From Fimbriimonadaceae bacterium (GTDB taxonomy: Bacteria > Armatimonadota > UBA10988): 64,000 nucleotides of DNA. The notes under the pieces are model-generated. The model searched no databases and had not been told where the DNA came from. It worked only from the letters and a program-made list of their open reading frames with translations. Location: contig JADZEX010000012.1 in the NCBI GenBank assembly GCA_020850355.1, positions 18,967 to 82,966 of the forward strand. Reading direction: 5' to 3'. The number at the start of each line of letters is the position of its first letter. Position 1 is the stretch's first letter. This document shows positions 31,939 to 41,214 of this stretch, in pieces. Both the position numbers and the translations under genes were made by a program.

Positions 31939-32595
31939 TCAGTCTTTGAAGATGCTGTCGCTGAGACCGACGTTGACTTTGTACTGATCGAACCGCAACC
32001 GCACCGCGACCGGCGTTTCGCTGACCGCGCCGTCTTTGGCCTTGCGCTTCTGGACCGCGTCGATGGCAGCCGTCTGCGGCAGCCAGGCCTGCCCTTGCCG
32101 GAGGTAGGTCAGGTTCATCGTGGCCGGCTTCTCCTGCCGCGGGTAGCTCACCAGCCGGCTGACGGTGTACTGCTCCTGATCGACGTAGACCAGATGGTAG
32201 CTGATCACCTGGTCTTCCTCCTGCGGCGTCAGCTTGAGCACCCAGGTCAGCCGGTCGCGGACGGTCTCCTCGCGCAGGATGCGGGCCGTGTGGTCTTTCA
32301 GCATCCGCTCGAGGATGTTGCCGATGGCCAGGTTGTAGGTCTTCGGCAGCACCGCGAAGTCGCCGTCGATCGCTTCGGGCTTGAACTTGTCGGGCTTCTT
32401 GAAGTAGATCTTGAGCCGTGACTCGGGCACCCGCAGGTCGCTGGCGCGGACGGTGAAGGTCATCCGACAGGTGAAGTCGTTGACGCCCGTCATAGTCTGC
32501 CGGCTGCGGCTGGTCAGCTCGTCGAGCCTGATCGACCGAGCCCCGGCCGGCAGGGTGAGCAGCAGCAGGGCCAACGCCAGCTCGCAGCGGTGCAT
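31939..32595 (-). CDS. LolA-like exported lipoprotein-sorting-type protein
   Basis: 218 residues with signal peptide MHRCELALALLLLTLPAGARS. The body has FTCRMTFTVRASD, LKIYFKKPDKFKPEA and VLKLTPQEED, matching the LolA/outer-membrane lipoprotein-sorting half-barrel superfamily. In diderms such proteins bind lipids or acyl chains in the periplasm. GGGAG lies six bases before the ATG. It probably shares a transcript with the SpoIIE-type phosphatase; no functional link is obvious. Confidence 0.7.
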   Translation of the reverse strand: MHRCELALALLLLTLPAGARSIRLDELTSRSRQTMTGVNDFTCRMTFTVRASDLRVPESRLKIYFKKPDKFKPEAIDGDFAVLPKTYNLAIGNILERMLKDHTARILREETVRDRLTWVLKLTPQEEDQVISYHLVYVDQEQYTVSRLVSYPRQEKPATMNLTYLRQGQAWLPQTAAIDAVQKRKAKDGAVSETPVAVRLRFDQYKVNVGLSDSIFKD

Positions 32596-32673
32596 CGCAG
32601 ACTCCCGCTGGCATTGTAGCGCAAGCTGCCGCCCCGTGGGAGGTGGCAGCAACCTTCGCGAGCGCCGCGTCCG

Positions 32674-32702
32674 TTGACCCCTGGCCCGCCCGCCGGTATA
32701 CT
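32674..32702 (+). promoter_or_regulatory. Strong promoter for tRNA-Gln
   Basis: TTGACC at 32674-32679, a 17-base spacer and TATACT at 32697-32702. The tRNA begins 12 bases after the -10 box, the expected distance for a stable-RNA promoter. The genes at 32809-34473 may be read from it as well. Confidence 0.75.
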
Positions 32703-32714
32703 GACACGGTTCCT

Positions 32715-32785
32715 TGGGGCGTGGCCAAGCGGCAAGGCAGGGGACTTTGGATCCTCCATCCCAGGTTCGAATCCTGGCGCCCCAG
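32715..32785 (+). tRNA. tRNA-Gln, anticodon TTG
   Basis: Acceptor TGGGGCG pairs with CGCCCCA (32778-32784), discriminator G. D arm GCC-aagcggcaa-GGC, anticodon stem GGGGA/TCCTC closing the loop CTTTGGA (anticodon TTG, reads CAA), and T arm CCAGG-TTCGAAT-CCTGG. CCA is not encoded. All stems close without mismatch apart from one G-T pair. Confidence 0.96.
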
Positions 32786-32808
32786 ATGCCACGTCGGACG
32801 GCGGTACG

Positions 32809-33552
32809 GTGAAACAGGCAGCGGTGATCCTGGCAGCGGGCAAGGGCACTCGGATGAACTCCGAGCTGCCGAAGGTGCTGCATCGCGCCGCCGGCCGGCC
32901 GCTCGTCGAGTGGGTGGTGCAGGCCTGCCGGGGCGCCGGGATCGACGACGTCGTGCTGATCGTCGGCTACCAGGAGCACCTGGTCCGCGAGGCGCTCGCC
33001 GCGCAGGGCGTGCGTTTCGCGCGGCAGGCCGAGCAGCAGGGCACCGGCCACGCCGCGGCGCAGGCCCGCGAGGCCGTCGGCGAGGAGCCGGGGCTGGTCT
33101 TCGTGCTGAACGGGGACAGCCCGCTGATCGACGCCGCGGTGCTGACGGCGATGCGCGAGACACATTTGCGGCGACAGGCTGACGCCACGCTGCTCTACGT
33201 CGTGCCGCCGCAGCCGCTGGAGTATGGCCGGCTGATCCGCAAGCCCGACGGCGATTTGAGCGACGTGATTGAGGAGCGCGACTGCACGCCGGAGCAGCGC
33301 GCCATTCGGGAGTTGAACGCTGGGTTCTACCTGTTCAACGCCCCGCAGATCTGGCAGGTCTTGGGTGAACTGAAGAACGACAACAAGGCCGGGGAGTATT
33401 ACATCACCGACGTGCCGCGCCACCTGGCGCGACATGGCGGGGTGGTGGTGCCGCAAGAGGCCCCCGCCGCGATGGCCCTCGGGGTGAACACGCCGGCGCA
33501 ACTGGCCGAGGTCGAGACGATCTTGCAGCGCCGCGGTCTGGGAGCGAAGTGA
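32809..33552 (+). CDS. Monofunctional GlmU-N-like sugar nucleotidyltransferase
   Basis: 247 residues. The nucleotide-binding signature AAVILAAGKGTRM with PKVLH, then QGTGHAAAQ, the metal Asp in FVLNGDSPLI and LNAGFYLFN, correspond to the UDP-GlcNAc pyrophosphorylase half of GlmU. The left-handed beta-helix acetyltransferase half is absent, so GlcN-1-P acetylation must occur elsewhere or the substrate is another sugar phosphate. GTG 32809 is the start, 24 bases after tRNA-Gln. The order glmU-rplY-pth is common in bacteria and supports the identification. Confidence 0.8.
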   Translation: MKQAAVILAAGKGTRMNSELPKVLHRAAGRPLVEWVVQACRGAGIDDVVLIVGYQEHLVREALAAQGVRFARQAEQQGTGHAAAQAREAVGEEPGLVFVLNGDSPLIDAAVLTAMRETHLRRQADATLLYVVPPQPLEYGRLIRKPDGDLSDVIEERDCTPEQRAIRELNAGFYLFNAPQIWQVLGELKNDNKAGEYYITDVPRHLARHGGVVVPQEAPAAMALGVNTPAQLAEVETILQRRGLGAK

Positions 33553-33555
33553 GTC

Positions 33556-33861
33556 ATGGAAGCGTTTGAGTTGGCGGCAACCGTGCGTGAGGGTGCTGGG
33601 CGGAGCGTCTGCAATGCGCTGCACCGCGCGGGGCAGGTCCCGGCCGTGGTCTACGGCGGCGGCAGCGCGGCGACCGGGCTGGCGATTGAGCTGCGCGAGT
33701 TCGAGCGGCTGCTGCGCCAGATCGGTGGCGTTGGCGCGCTGGTGCAGTTGAACATCGCCGGCAGCGCGCCGGTCTTGGCGAAGGTCAAGGAGATCCAGCG
33801 GCGGCCGGCGACCCGAGCCGTGCTGCACGTCGACTTCCAGACCCTCGCCGCGAGCGCCTGA
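33556..33861 (+). CDS. rplY: Large-subunit ribosomal protein bL25, short form
   Basis: 101 residues. LAATVREGAGRSVCNALHRA then GQVPAVVYGGGS is the bL25/Ctc N-terminal 5S-rRNA-binding pattern, and the end RAVLHVDFQTL is typical. It lacks the C-terminal TL5/Ctc domain seen in long forms. It begins 4 bases after the nucleotidyltransferase stop and ends 4 bases before pth, consistent with one operon. Confidence 0.87.
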   Translation: MEAFELAATVREGAGRSVCNALHRAGQVPAVVYGGGSAATGLAIELREFERLLRQIGGVGALVQLNIAGSAPVLAKVKEIQRRPATRAVLHVDFQTLAASA

Positions 33862-33864
33862 CTG

Positions 33865-34473
33865 GTGGCGGGCCTGCTCGGTCGCCTCTGGCCAGCAGGC
33901 GCCGCTGGCGGTCGTCAGGTGATCGTCGGACTGGGCAACCCAGGTGCCGAGTACCAGCAGACTCGGCACAACATTGGATTCATGGTGGTCGATGCCCTCC
34001 TGGCCGCCTGGCCGCCCAGCCACTCGCGGAACAAATTCGACGCGGATCTCTTCGAAATACGGCGGGAGACTGGGGATCCGCTGTTGCTCGTCAAGCCGCG
34101 CACATTCATGAACCTCTCGGGCAAGACCGTCAGCGCGCTGCTGCGCTGGTATGACTTGCCGTTGGACGCCCTGATGGTCGTCTGCGACGACTTCCACCTG
34201 CCGCTCGGCCGGTTGCGGTTCCGCCGCAACGGCAGCGCGGGCGGACAGAACGGCTTGTCCGACATCATCGCCAAGCTCGGCACCAACGAGTTTGCGCGGC
34301 TCCGGATCGGGATCGCGGCGCCGACCGGCGACGCCATTGGGCACGTCCTCGGCAAGTTCGCGCCCGCTGAGAAGGACACCGTCAACCAGGCCATCGCGCG
34401 CTCGCGCGAGGCGTTGGGGGTGTGGGTCTCCCAGGGTATCGACGAGGTGATGAACCGCTACAACGCTGGCTAG
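33865..34473 (+). CDS. pth: Peptidyl-tRNA hydrolase
   Basis: 202 residues. VIVGLGNPGAEYQQTRHNIG contains the conserved N and the catalytic His, KPRTFMNLSG the substrate-binding Asn, and VVCDDFHLPLGRLRFR the essential Asp; GSAGGQNGLSDI completes the signature. It recycles peptidyl-tRNAs that drop off ribosomes. A GTG start gives a short N-terminal extension before the fold. Last gene of the small operon. Confidence 0.93.
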   Translation: MAGLLGRLWPAGAAGGRQVIVGLGNPGAEYQQTRHNIGFMVVDALLAAWPPSHSRNKFDADLFEIRRETGDPLLLVKPRTFMNLSGKTVSALLRWYDLPLDALMVVCDDFHLPLGRLRFRRNGSAGGQNGLSDIIAKLGTNEFARLRIGIAAPTGDAIGHVLGKFAPAEKDTVNQAIARSREALGVWVSQGIDEVMNRYNAG

Positions 34474-34509
34474 CCGCGGGCCGCACCGCCGGGCCAGAGG
34501 GTGGATCGC

Positions 34510-37500
34510 ATGATGCGCTGGTTGCTCCTCCTGCTGACCGTGGCTCCGCTGAGCGCTGCCCCGGCCGACGAGCTGGCGGCCCCGAAGGGCCTGCGCGCCG
34601 TCACGGCCACCCCCGACACGCAGTACGATCTGCGGCTCGAAGTGACCGCGCCTTGGCCTACCACGCTGCTCCTGGCGGCCGACGGCGCCAACCAGGGCTA
34701 CCGGCTCCGCGCCGGGGCGGAGAACCTGGTCCTGGAGCGGCTTGGTGAGCCGGCGGTGGAGTTGGCGCGCTGCCCCCGGCCGAGCGGCAAGGGTCCGTTC
34801 CAACTGCTGCTGCGGCGCCGTGAGTCGAACCTGCAGGTGGCCATCGATGGACGGTTGCAGGCCGACCTGCTGGATGGCAGCGCGGCCGCCGGGCAGGTCT
34901 GGGTCGCCGCGGCCGACAGCGCCCGGGTGAAGCTGGCCGAGGGCGGCTACCAGCCGGTCGAGGACATCTACTTCACCGACGATTTCATGCGCACCAAGGA
35001 GCAGCAGCAGCTTGGCGTCTGGCAGCATGTCTCGGGCAAGTGGCGCTTCTATTCGGTGCTGGAGACCAATCAGAAGGCCGATCTGAAGCTCTCGGTGAAC
35101 CCCTTCAGCCTGGGGCTGGACGCCGAGGGCGAGGCCCCGGCGGCGGTGATCACCGGTCACCCGTTCTGGGCCGATTACGTCTACCAGACCTCGCTCCGCA
35201 GCCGTGGCGGCGCCTGGGCGGGGATCACCTTCGGCTGGCGGTCGCCCGAGGACCACTTCCTGCTGCGCGCCGACCTGCGTGAGCTGACGCAACGGCCGCG
35301 CCGCATCGAGCTGGTCCGGGTGAAGGGCAAGACCGAGACGGTGCTGACCGGCGGCAGCGCGCTGCTGGCGGCCGAGCAGTGGTTCCGGCTGGGCGTCCGG
35401 CTGCGCGGCCCGCGGGTGCAGTGTCTGCTCGATGGCGACCCGATCTTCGACCGCCTCGAGCCCGACTGCCTGGGCGGCCCGGTCGGTCTCTGGTCACGCG
35501 GGGCGGGCTCCGAGACCTTGTTCGACGACGTGCGTGTCGAGACCAACTACACCTGGCCGCTGGACCGCGGACACGACCTGCTGGCCGGGGCTGAAAAGCA
35601 GGGCGAGTGGCGGCTGGAGCCCTCCAGCGGGAAGATCGACGGCGATCCGGGGCCGCGGCGGCTGGTCACCAGCGGTGAGGGCGGTGGGCACTACGTGCTG
35701 GGTGACCCGGCGGCCAGCAGCTACCGGCTCGACGCCACCGTGTTGCCGCGCCGCGGCGGCCGGGTGGCGCTCTACTTCGGCTGGCGCGATGCGCGCAACC
35801 ACCTGGTGGCCGAGTGGGACGCCGGCAGCGGACGGCTGGGCGTCGTCCGCGTCGACGACGGCAAGGCCCGGCCACTCGGCCTGGTGCGCGACCGGCTGGA
35901 GCCGGGGCGCCCGCACGAGGTGGCGCTCGACCTGTTGACCGCCGGCCGCGTGCAGGTCCGTCGCGACGGCATGTTGCGGATGCGGGCGGCGGTGGCCGAC
36001 CTGCCGGCCGGGCGCTGCGGCGTCGGCGCCAGCGACACCGCAGCAGTCTTCGACGATCTGCTGGTGCGGCAGGTCGTGCCGGTCGACACCGAGGTGGAGG
36101 TCGACAACGCCAACTTCAGCGGCGACCCGTTCATGCTGCACTGGGCCTCGTCCCTGGCCGACTGGTTCCCGAAGGGCGACCCGCAGCCGGTGCAGGTGCT
36201 CGGCGACCTGACGCCGGTTGGCGGGGTGGCCCCGCAGCCGGTCTACTGGCACAAGGGCGACTTCTACCGCGCCTACCGCATCACCTTGCCGGCCAAGGCC
36301 AGTTGCGCTCTGCTGCTGAACGCCGCGGTGGAGCACTGGCTGCCGCCGGCCGACAACCTGGTGACGGCGCCCGGTGTCACCAAGATCAGCACGGTCGAGA
36401 ACAAGGTCGACTGTGGCGACGGCTACGCGCTGCATGTCGTGGTCGGCCCGCCCGGTCGTCTGGTGCTGCTGCGGCAGGGGGTGGTGGTGCAGGAGGCGGC
36501 CCTGCCGGAGGGCACCGAGAGCCTCACTGTCGCGCACGACGGCGGCGTGACCTGGGTCCAGGGCGGCGACGACGACCTGCTGGTCTACCACGACCCGCAG
36601 CCGCTGACGGGGCCACGGGTGGCGCTCCGCGTCGCCGGCAACGATGTGCTCTATCAGGTCAAGTGCCGCCGCGAGGGGATCATCGACGAAGTCTTCGAGC
36701 GGGCGCCGGCCGACTGGGTGCAGCAGGGCAACTGGGAGATCACCAACCGCTTCAGTTGCACCCCAACCTGGTCGCACATGGCCGCGCTCGAGCGCAAGGG
36801 GCTTGGCGCGTTGTGGCACAAGGCGGCCTTTCCGGGCAACGTCACCATCGAGTACTACGCCGGCATGCGGATGCAGAGCGACTACGCGATGATCTACCCG
36901 CGGCCGGGCGACTTCAACACCAGCTTCGGCTGCCGGCCGTTCAGCTTCGAGAGCGGCATCAGCCTGCTGCCGGGGGCCTGGGACGCCGACTGGTCGAGCG
37001 TCTGGACGCGCTACGTGCAGGGCGGGCAGACCCTGCTGCAGACCGACCGGCCGCTGGTGCCGCGGACACGCGAGGACAGCGGACAGCGCTACATTCCGGT
37101 GCCCTACATCTCGGCCGGGCGCGATGTCCATGGAGCCTGGTACTACGTCAAGAGCCGCTACCTGGACGGCCACCTGGAAGGCTATTTCGACAACGTCAAG
37201 GTCCTGGAGGGCGACGGCCCGGCGGTGCCGGGCGACCGGGTGGCGATCTGGACGCAGGACAACCAGGTCGTGGTGGCGCGGATCCGGATCACCTACCTCG
37301 ACAAGCAGATCCCCAAACGGCTGGTCGACGAAGAGGCCGTCGAGCCCGAGAGCGGCGGCGCGCCGGCCCTGCTGGCCAGTGCGGCGGCGCCCGCGCTCAG
37401 TTGCACCTTCGACAGCGGCACCGACGGCTGGCAGACCCGCGACAAATGGCGCGGGGTGCTGTTGCAGCAGGGCAGTGCCGGCGGGCGGCAGTACCTGGTG

Positions 37501-40371
37501 GCCCGCAACACCCTGCCCGGCGATGGTTTCGAGGCCCTCGCGCCGCTGCCCGAGGCTGGGGTCGACCTCTCGCGCGCCGGGCTGTTGCGGTTCGACTACC
37601 GGCTACCGGCCGAGACCAAGATCAACCTCTACCTGAAGCTGAAGTCCGGCAAGCGCTTGGTCGTGCCGCTGACCGGCGAAGTCGCCAACAGCCCGGTGGT
37701 GCCGGTGCTGGCCCGGCCGAAGATCGTCGCCGACGGGGCCTGGCACACCGCGGTCGTCCACCTCGGCGTGGCCCTGCGCCAGGAGCTGGCCGGTGGCGAC
37801 TGGCCGGCCCTGTTGGTGACCGCGGCGCCTGCGCCGGCCGAGAAGCGACCGCTGTTGACCGAACTGGCCTTCGGCAACCAGCATGAGGGCTACCTGCTGG
37901 CCGGTTTCGGGGGCAACCCGCGCGGCGCCTGGTACGCCATCGACAACCTCACGCTGGCCTCCGAGGTGGTTCCGGGGACACCCGTGGCGGCGACCTTCAC
38001 CGCGCCGCCGAAGGCCGGGGCGCCGTCCTTGAAGGCGGTTCGGATGGCCTTCGACCGCAGCGGCGAGGCGGCTCCGACGACGGTCTTGCCGGATGCTGAG
38101 GTGAAGGCCCCCAGCACGCCGGGGCTGTGGTTCCTGACGGCCCAGGGCGAGTGGGCCGACGGCAGCCGCACGCCGCTGACGCGGTTGCCGCTGCTCGTCC
38201 TGGCGGCCGCGCCGCAGCTTACGCCGGTCGACGTCGACCGGCCGTGGGACGGCGGCCGGCTGCGCGTGGCGCTGGGCGAGGGCACGCCCGGCGAGTGGGC
38301 CGTGACGGTGGCCGACAAGGTGATTCCCGCTGACCAGGTGAGCTGGGACGCCGCGGCGCGGGAGCTGCTGGTCGATGCCCGCGTGCCGGGGCTGAGCTAC
38401 ACCGACGGCCAGGCCGTGCCGGTCAAGGTCACCGTCAAACAGGCCGGGGGCGCCGCCGGCGAGGCCAGTTTCCAGCGCACCTTCAAGCTGGCTGCCGACA
38501 CCACCCCGCCGTTGCCGCCAAGCATCAGCGGGCCAGGGGTGTTGGCGTCCAGCGCCAGCGGCAAGGCGCCGTTCACGGCCGCCAACCCGGCCGCCACCGC
38601 GGTCGTGCTGGACCCCGCCGACGGTCCCGAGCCGGGTGCCGGGTCGGTGCGGATCGTCAACCTGGTGCCCTCGGGCAGTTACGACACCTACCTCTTGCAG
38701 GGCGACTACGACGCCGGCCGAGCGCCGCTGCTGCTGTTCGATTACAAGACCCACGCGCCGCTGCGGACCGACTTCGCCGTCTACACGCCGGGCGAGTACC
38801 ACAGCATTCTGTTCACCGACCAGGCGGCGGCCTATCCGACGCTCGGGGCGGTGCCCGAAGCGACGCGCGACGGGCAGTGGCACCGCGGGCAGTTCAAGTT
38901 GCAGGAAGGTCTGCTGGGCGCCTCGCCCTTCGCCCCCAACCTCTACTCGTTGCGCTACCTGGTGGCCGCCGACTACGGCTACAGCGGCGGCGCGCCTGGG
39001 GCCAGCTACCAGATCGACAACGTGCGGCTGGTGGGGGTCGGCAATGGCCAGACCGGCGTGACCCTGCGCTGGGCGGCCAACGATCCGGCCGGCATCGCCG
39101 GCTGGCGCTGGGGCTTTGGCCAGGACGAAACGGCCGCGCCAACCACCGAAGTCGCCGCCGAGGTCACCAGCCAGCTCCTGACGGCGCCCGCGGAGGGGCT
39201 CTACTGGTTCAGCGTCCAGGCCCGCGACGGGGCCGGCAACTGGAGCCGCGTGGCGCGCTGGCCGCTGCTGCTCGACAACGCCCCGCTCAGCTTCGGCACG
39301 GCGGTGCCGGCGCCGGGTGGGCTGGGCACCTGGGACATCACCGTGCCGCTGGCCAACGTCGGCCCGGCCGGGCTCGACCCGGCGGCACTGCGGCTGACCG
39401 CCGGTGGCAAAGCCGTCGCGGCGGTCGAGGGTGACGTCTACTACAACCAGGCCAACCACACCCTCAACTGGATCTGGGCCTGGGCGACGAAGCAGTTCGG
39501 TGGACCGGTCGCCGATGGCACGCCGATCCAGTTGGCGGTCGCCGGGAAGGACCTGGCGGGCGAGACGGTCAAGCCGGCGACCTACGCCTACACCGTCAGC
39601 TACGCCGCTGACAAGCAGCCCCCCCTGTCGCCGGACGTGACGGTCGCCGGACAGACCGCGCAGCGGGTGAGCACCTGCACCCAGGGGCTCGGGCAGTTTG
39701 GCAACATCTCGGCCGGTTACCGCTCGCCGCGGCAGCGGATGTTGGACGACCTGCGCAACGACTACGTCTGCGAGGTGACCTCGGCCGGCTCCGGCCTGCC
39801 TTTGGCTTACGGCGGCTACGACCTCAAGGCGAACCCCTACTTCAGCGTCGACTACCGCTTGTCGGGCAGCCTGGGCCTGCATCTGATGGCCTACATCAAC
39901 GGCGCCTACTACAGCATCGCGCTGACGCAGAAGTCGCCGTCGTACAAGCAGATCGGCAGCGCGCCAGTGGTCGCCGATAACAAGTGGCACACGCTCTTCA
40001 TCGATCTGCTGAGCCTCTACGAGCAGGGCGTCGGGAAGGCCGAGAAGATCACCTGCACCTACATCTTCCTGAATGAATACGGCAGCGCCGGCGGCGTCAA
40101 GTACTCGCTCGACAACGCCGCCTGCTACGGACCGGTGCCGCTCGGCGAGGTGGCCGCCAACTGGGTCTGCTACGACGCCACGGGGATCCAGGGCGCCGCG
40201 GTCAGCCTGACACCTGGTCTCGACGCGGCCGAGCCGCCGACCCTGACGCCGCAGGCCAGCAGCGCCAAGCTGCCGGCAGCTCAAGCGGGGATCTACCTGC
40301 TGCAGGTCCGTGCGCGCGATGGCGCCGGCAACTGGGGCGGTACCGCCCGGCGGGTGGTGGTCGCCAGGTAG
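34510..40371 (+). CDS. Giant exported multi-domain beta-sandwich protein
   Basis: 1953 residues from ATG 34510 (GAGGG upstream; an in-frame GTG 9 bases earlier is less likely). Signal peptide MMRWLLLLLTVAPLSAAPA. The N-terminal half is a series of concanavalin/LamG-like sandwiches: IYFTDDFMRTKEQ near residue 155, a second near 370-520, and a third with FERAPADWVQQGNWEITNR and GDFNTSFGCRPF near 735-900. The C-terminal half has CBM-like and Fn3/Ig-like modules, twice with the phrase ARDGAGNW. Domain order and wording in the first half match the 992-aa protein at 7337-10315. No catalytic site recognised; a surface or secreted glycan-binding or scaffold role is inferred. Confidence 0.7.
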   Translation: MMRWLLLLLTVAPLSAAPADELAAPKGLRAVTATPDTQYDLRLEVTAPWPTTLLLAADGANQGYRLRAGAENLVLERLGEPAVELARCPRPSGKGPFQLLLRRRESNLQVAIDGRLQADLLDGSAAAGQVWVAAADSARVKLAEGGYQPVEDIYFTDDFMRTKEQQQLGVWQHVSGKWRFYSVLETNQKADLKLSVNPFSLGLDAEGEAPAAVITGHPFWADYVYQTSLRSRGGAWAGITFGWRSPEDHFLLRADLRELTQRPRRIELVRVKGKTETVLTGGSALLAAEQWFRLGVRLRGPRVQCLLDGDPIFDRLEPDCLGGPVGLWSRGAGSETLFDDVRVETNYTWPLDRGHDLLAGAEKQGEWRLEPSSGKIDGDPGPRRLVTSGEGGGHYVLGDPAASSYRLDATVLPRRGGRVALYFGWRDARNHLVAEWDAGSGRLGVVRVDDGKARPLGLVRDRLEPGRPHEVALDLLTAGRVQVRRDGMLRMRAAVADLPAGRCGVGASDTAAVFDDLLVRQVVPVDTEVEVDNANFSGDPFMLHWASSLADWFPKGDPQPVQVLGDLTPVGGVAPQPVYWHKGDFYRAYRITLPAKASCALLLNAAVEHWLPPADNLVTAPGVTKISTVENKVDCGDGYALHVVVGPPGRLVLLRQGVVVQEAALPEGTESLTVAHDGGVTWVQGGDDDLLVYHDPQPLTGPRVALRVAGNDVLYQVKCRREGIIDEVFERAPADWVQQGNWEITNRFSCTPTWSHMAALERKGLGALWHKAAFPGNVTIEYYAGMRMQSDYAMIYPRPGDFNTSFGCRPFSFESGISLLPGAWDADWSSVWTRYVQGGQTLLQTDRPLVPRTREDSGQRYIPVPYISAGRDVHGAWYYVKSRYLDGHLEGYFDNVKVLEGDGPAVPGDRVAIWTQDNQVVVARIRITYLDKQIPKRLVDEEAVEPESGGAPALLASAAAPALSCTFDSGTDGWQTRDKWRGVLLQQGSAGGRQYLVARNTLPGDGFEALAPLPEAGVDLSRAGLLRFDYRLPAETKINLYLKLKSGKRLVVPLTGEVANSPVVPVLARPKIVADGAWHTAVVHLGVALRQELAGGDWPALLVTAAPAPAEKRPLLTELAFGNQHEGYLLAGFGGNPRGAWYAIDNLTLASEVVPGTPVAATFTAPPKAGAPSLKAVRMAFDRSGEAAPTTVLPDAEVKAPSTPGLWFLTAQGEWADGSRTPLTRLPLLVLAAAPQLTPVDVDRPWDGGRLRVALGEGTPGEWAVTVADKVIPADQVSWDAAARELLVDARVPGLSYTDGQAVPVKVTVKQAGGAAGEASFQRTFKLAADTTPPLPPSISGPGVLASSASGKAPFTAANPAATAVVLDPADGPEPGAGSVRIVNLVPSGSYDTYLLQGDYDAGRAPLLLFDYKTHAPLRTDFAVYTPGEYHSILFTDQAAAYPTLGAVPEATRDGQWHRGQFKLQEGLLGASPFAPNLYSLRYLVAADYGYSGGAPGASYQIDNVRLVGVGNGQTGVTLRWAANDPAGIAGWRWGFGQDETAAPTTEVAAEVTSQLLTAPAEGLYWFSVQARDGAGNWSRVARWPLLLDNAPLSFGTAVPAPGGLGTWDITVPLANVGPAGLDPAALRLTAGGKAVAAVEGDVYYNQANHTLNWIWAWATKQFGGPVADGTPIQLAVAGKDLAGETVKPATYAYTVSYAADKQPPLSPDVTVAGQTAQRVSTCTQGLGQFGNISAGYRSPRQRMLDDLRNDYVCEVTSAGSGLPLAYGGYDLKANPYFSVDYRLSGSLGLHLMAYINGAYYSIALTQKSPSYKQIGSAPVVADNKWHTLFIDLLSLYEQGVGKAEKITCTYIFLNEYGSAGGVKYSLDNAACYGPVPLGEVAANWVCYDATGIQGAAVSLTPGLDAAEPPTLTPQASSAKLPAAQAGIYLLQVRARDGAGNWGGTARRVVVAR

Positions 40372-40380
40372 GAGGCCGCG

Positions 40381-41214
40381 ATGTCTCTGATCGACCGCGA
40401 CTTCTTCGACACCTTCGGCTACGTGGTGGTCCCCGACGCCGTGCCCGCCGATCACCTGACGGCGGTGGTGCAGGCGGTCTGGGACTTCCTGGGGATGGAT
40501 CCCGGCAATCCCGACACCTGGTACCAGCCGCCGCACCGCTACGGTGGGATGGTTGAGATGTACCACCACCCGGCGATGTGGGCCGTGCGGCAGCACCCGC
40601 GGGTCCACCAGGCGTTCAGCGAGCTGTTCGGCACCGCGCGGCTGTGGGTCAGCCTCGACCGGGTCAACATGAAACCGCCGGCGCGGGCCGATAAGCCGGA
40701 GTGGGACCACCGCGGCTTCACGCACTGGGACTGGGACAGCCGCCAACGGCCGATCCCGTTCCGGGTGCAGGGCGTGCTCTACCTCACCGACACGACCGCC
40801 GACATGGGCGGCTTCCAATGCATTCGCGGGTTCCACCGCCGACTGGACGAGTGGGCCGCGACCCAACCCGCCGACCGCGACCCGCGGGTGCCCGACCTGA
40901 CCGGGCTGACCGTCGAGCCGATCCCCGGCCGGGCCGGCGACTTGCTGATCTGGCATGTCGCGCTGCCGCACGGCAATGGCCACAACACCTCGGGGCGGCC
41001 GCGGCTGGCGCAGTACGTCTCGATGTACCCCGCCCCGGAAGTCCTGGACGCTCACGCCGCGGAGCGGGTCCGACAGTGGCGCGAGCTGGCGCCGCCTAAC
41101 GGAACGCCCTTCCCGGGCGACGCCCGCGGCTGGGAGCGGCAGCACTATGGGCCGCCGGCGCTGACTGAGTTGGGCGAGCGGCTGCTCGGCCTGCGTTCCT
41201 GGGCCGACGCGTGA
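40381..41214 (+). CDS. Phytanoyl-CoA dioxygenase (PhyH)-family protein
   Basis: 277 residues, non-haem Fe(II)/2-oxoglutarate-type fold. The iron-binding HxD is in FTHWDWD, the distal His in LPHGNGHN, and an Arg in GRPRLAQYVSMYP may bind 2-oxoglutarate. Family members hydroxylate lipids, secondary metabolites or other small molecules; the substrate is unknown here. It follows the giant protein by 9 bases and overlaps the next gene by 4 bases (GTGA), so all three are likely co-transcribed. Confidence 0.8.
   Translation: MSLIDRDFFDTFGYVVVPDAVPADHLTAVVQAVWDFLGMDPGNPDTWYQPPHRYGGMVEMYHHPAMWAVRQHPRVHQAFSELFGTARLWVSLDRVNMKPPARADKPEWDHRGFTHWDWDSRQRPIPFRVQGVLYLTDTTADMGGFQCIRGFHRRLDEWAATQPADRDPRVPDLTGLTVEPIPGRAGDLLIWHVALPHGNGHNTSGRPRLAQYVSMYPAPEVLDAHAAERVRQWRELAPPNGTPFPGDARGWERQHYGPPALTELGERLLGLRSWADA

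Noticed and set aside
37603..41145. Minus-strand frame of about 1180 codons opposite the giant exported protein and the PhyH gene
   Set aside because: Same kind of GC-driven shadow; low-complexity translation and no ribosome-binding site or recognised domain.
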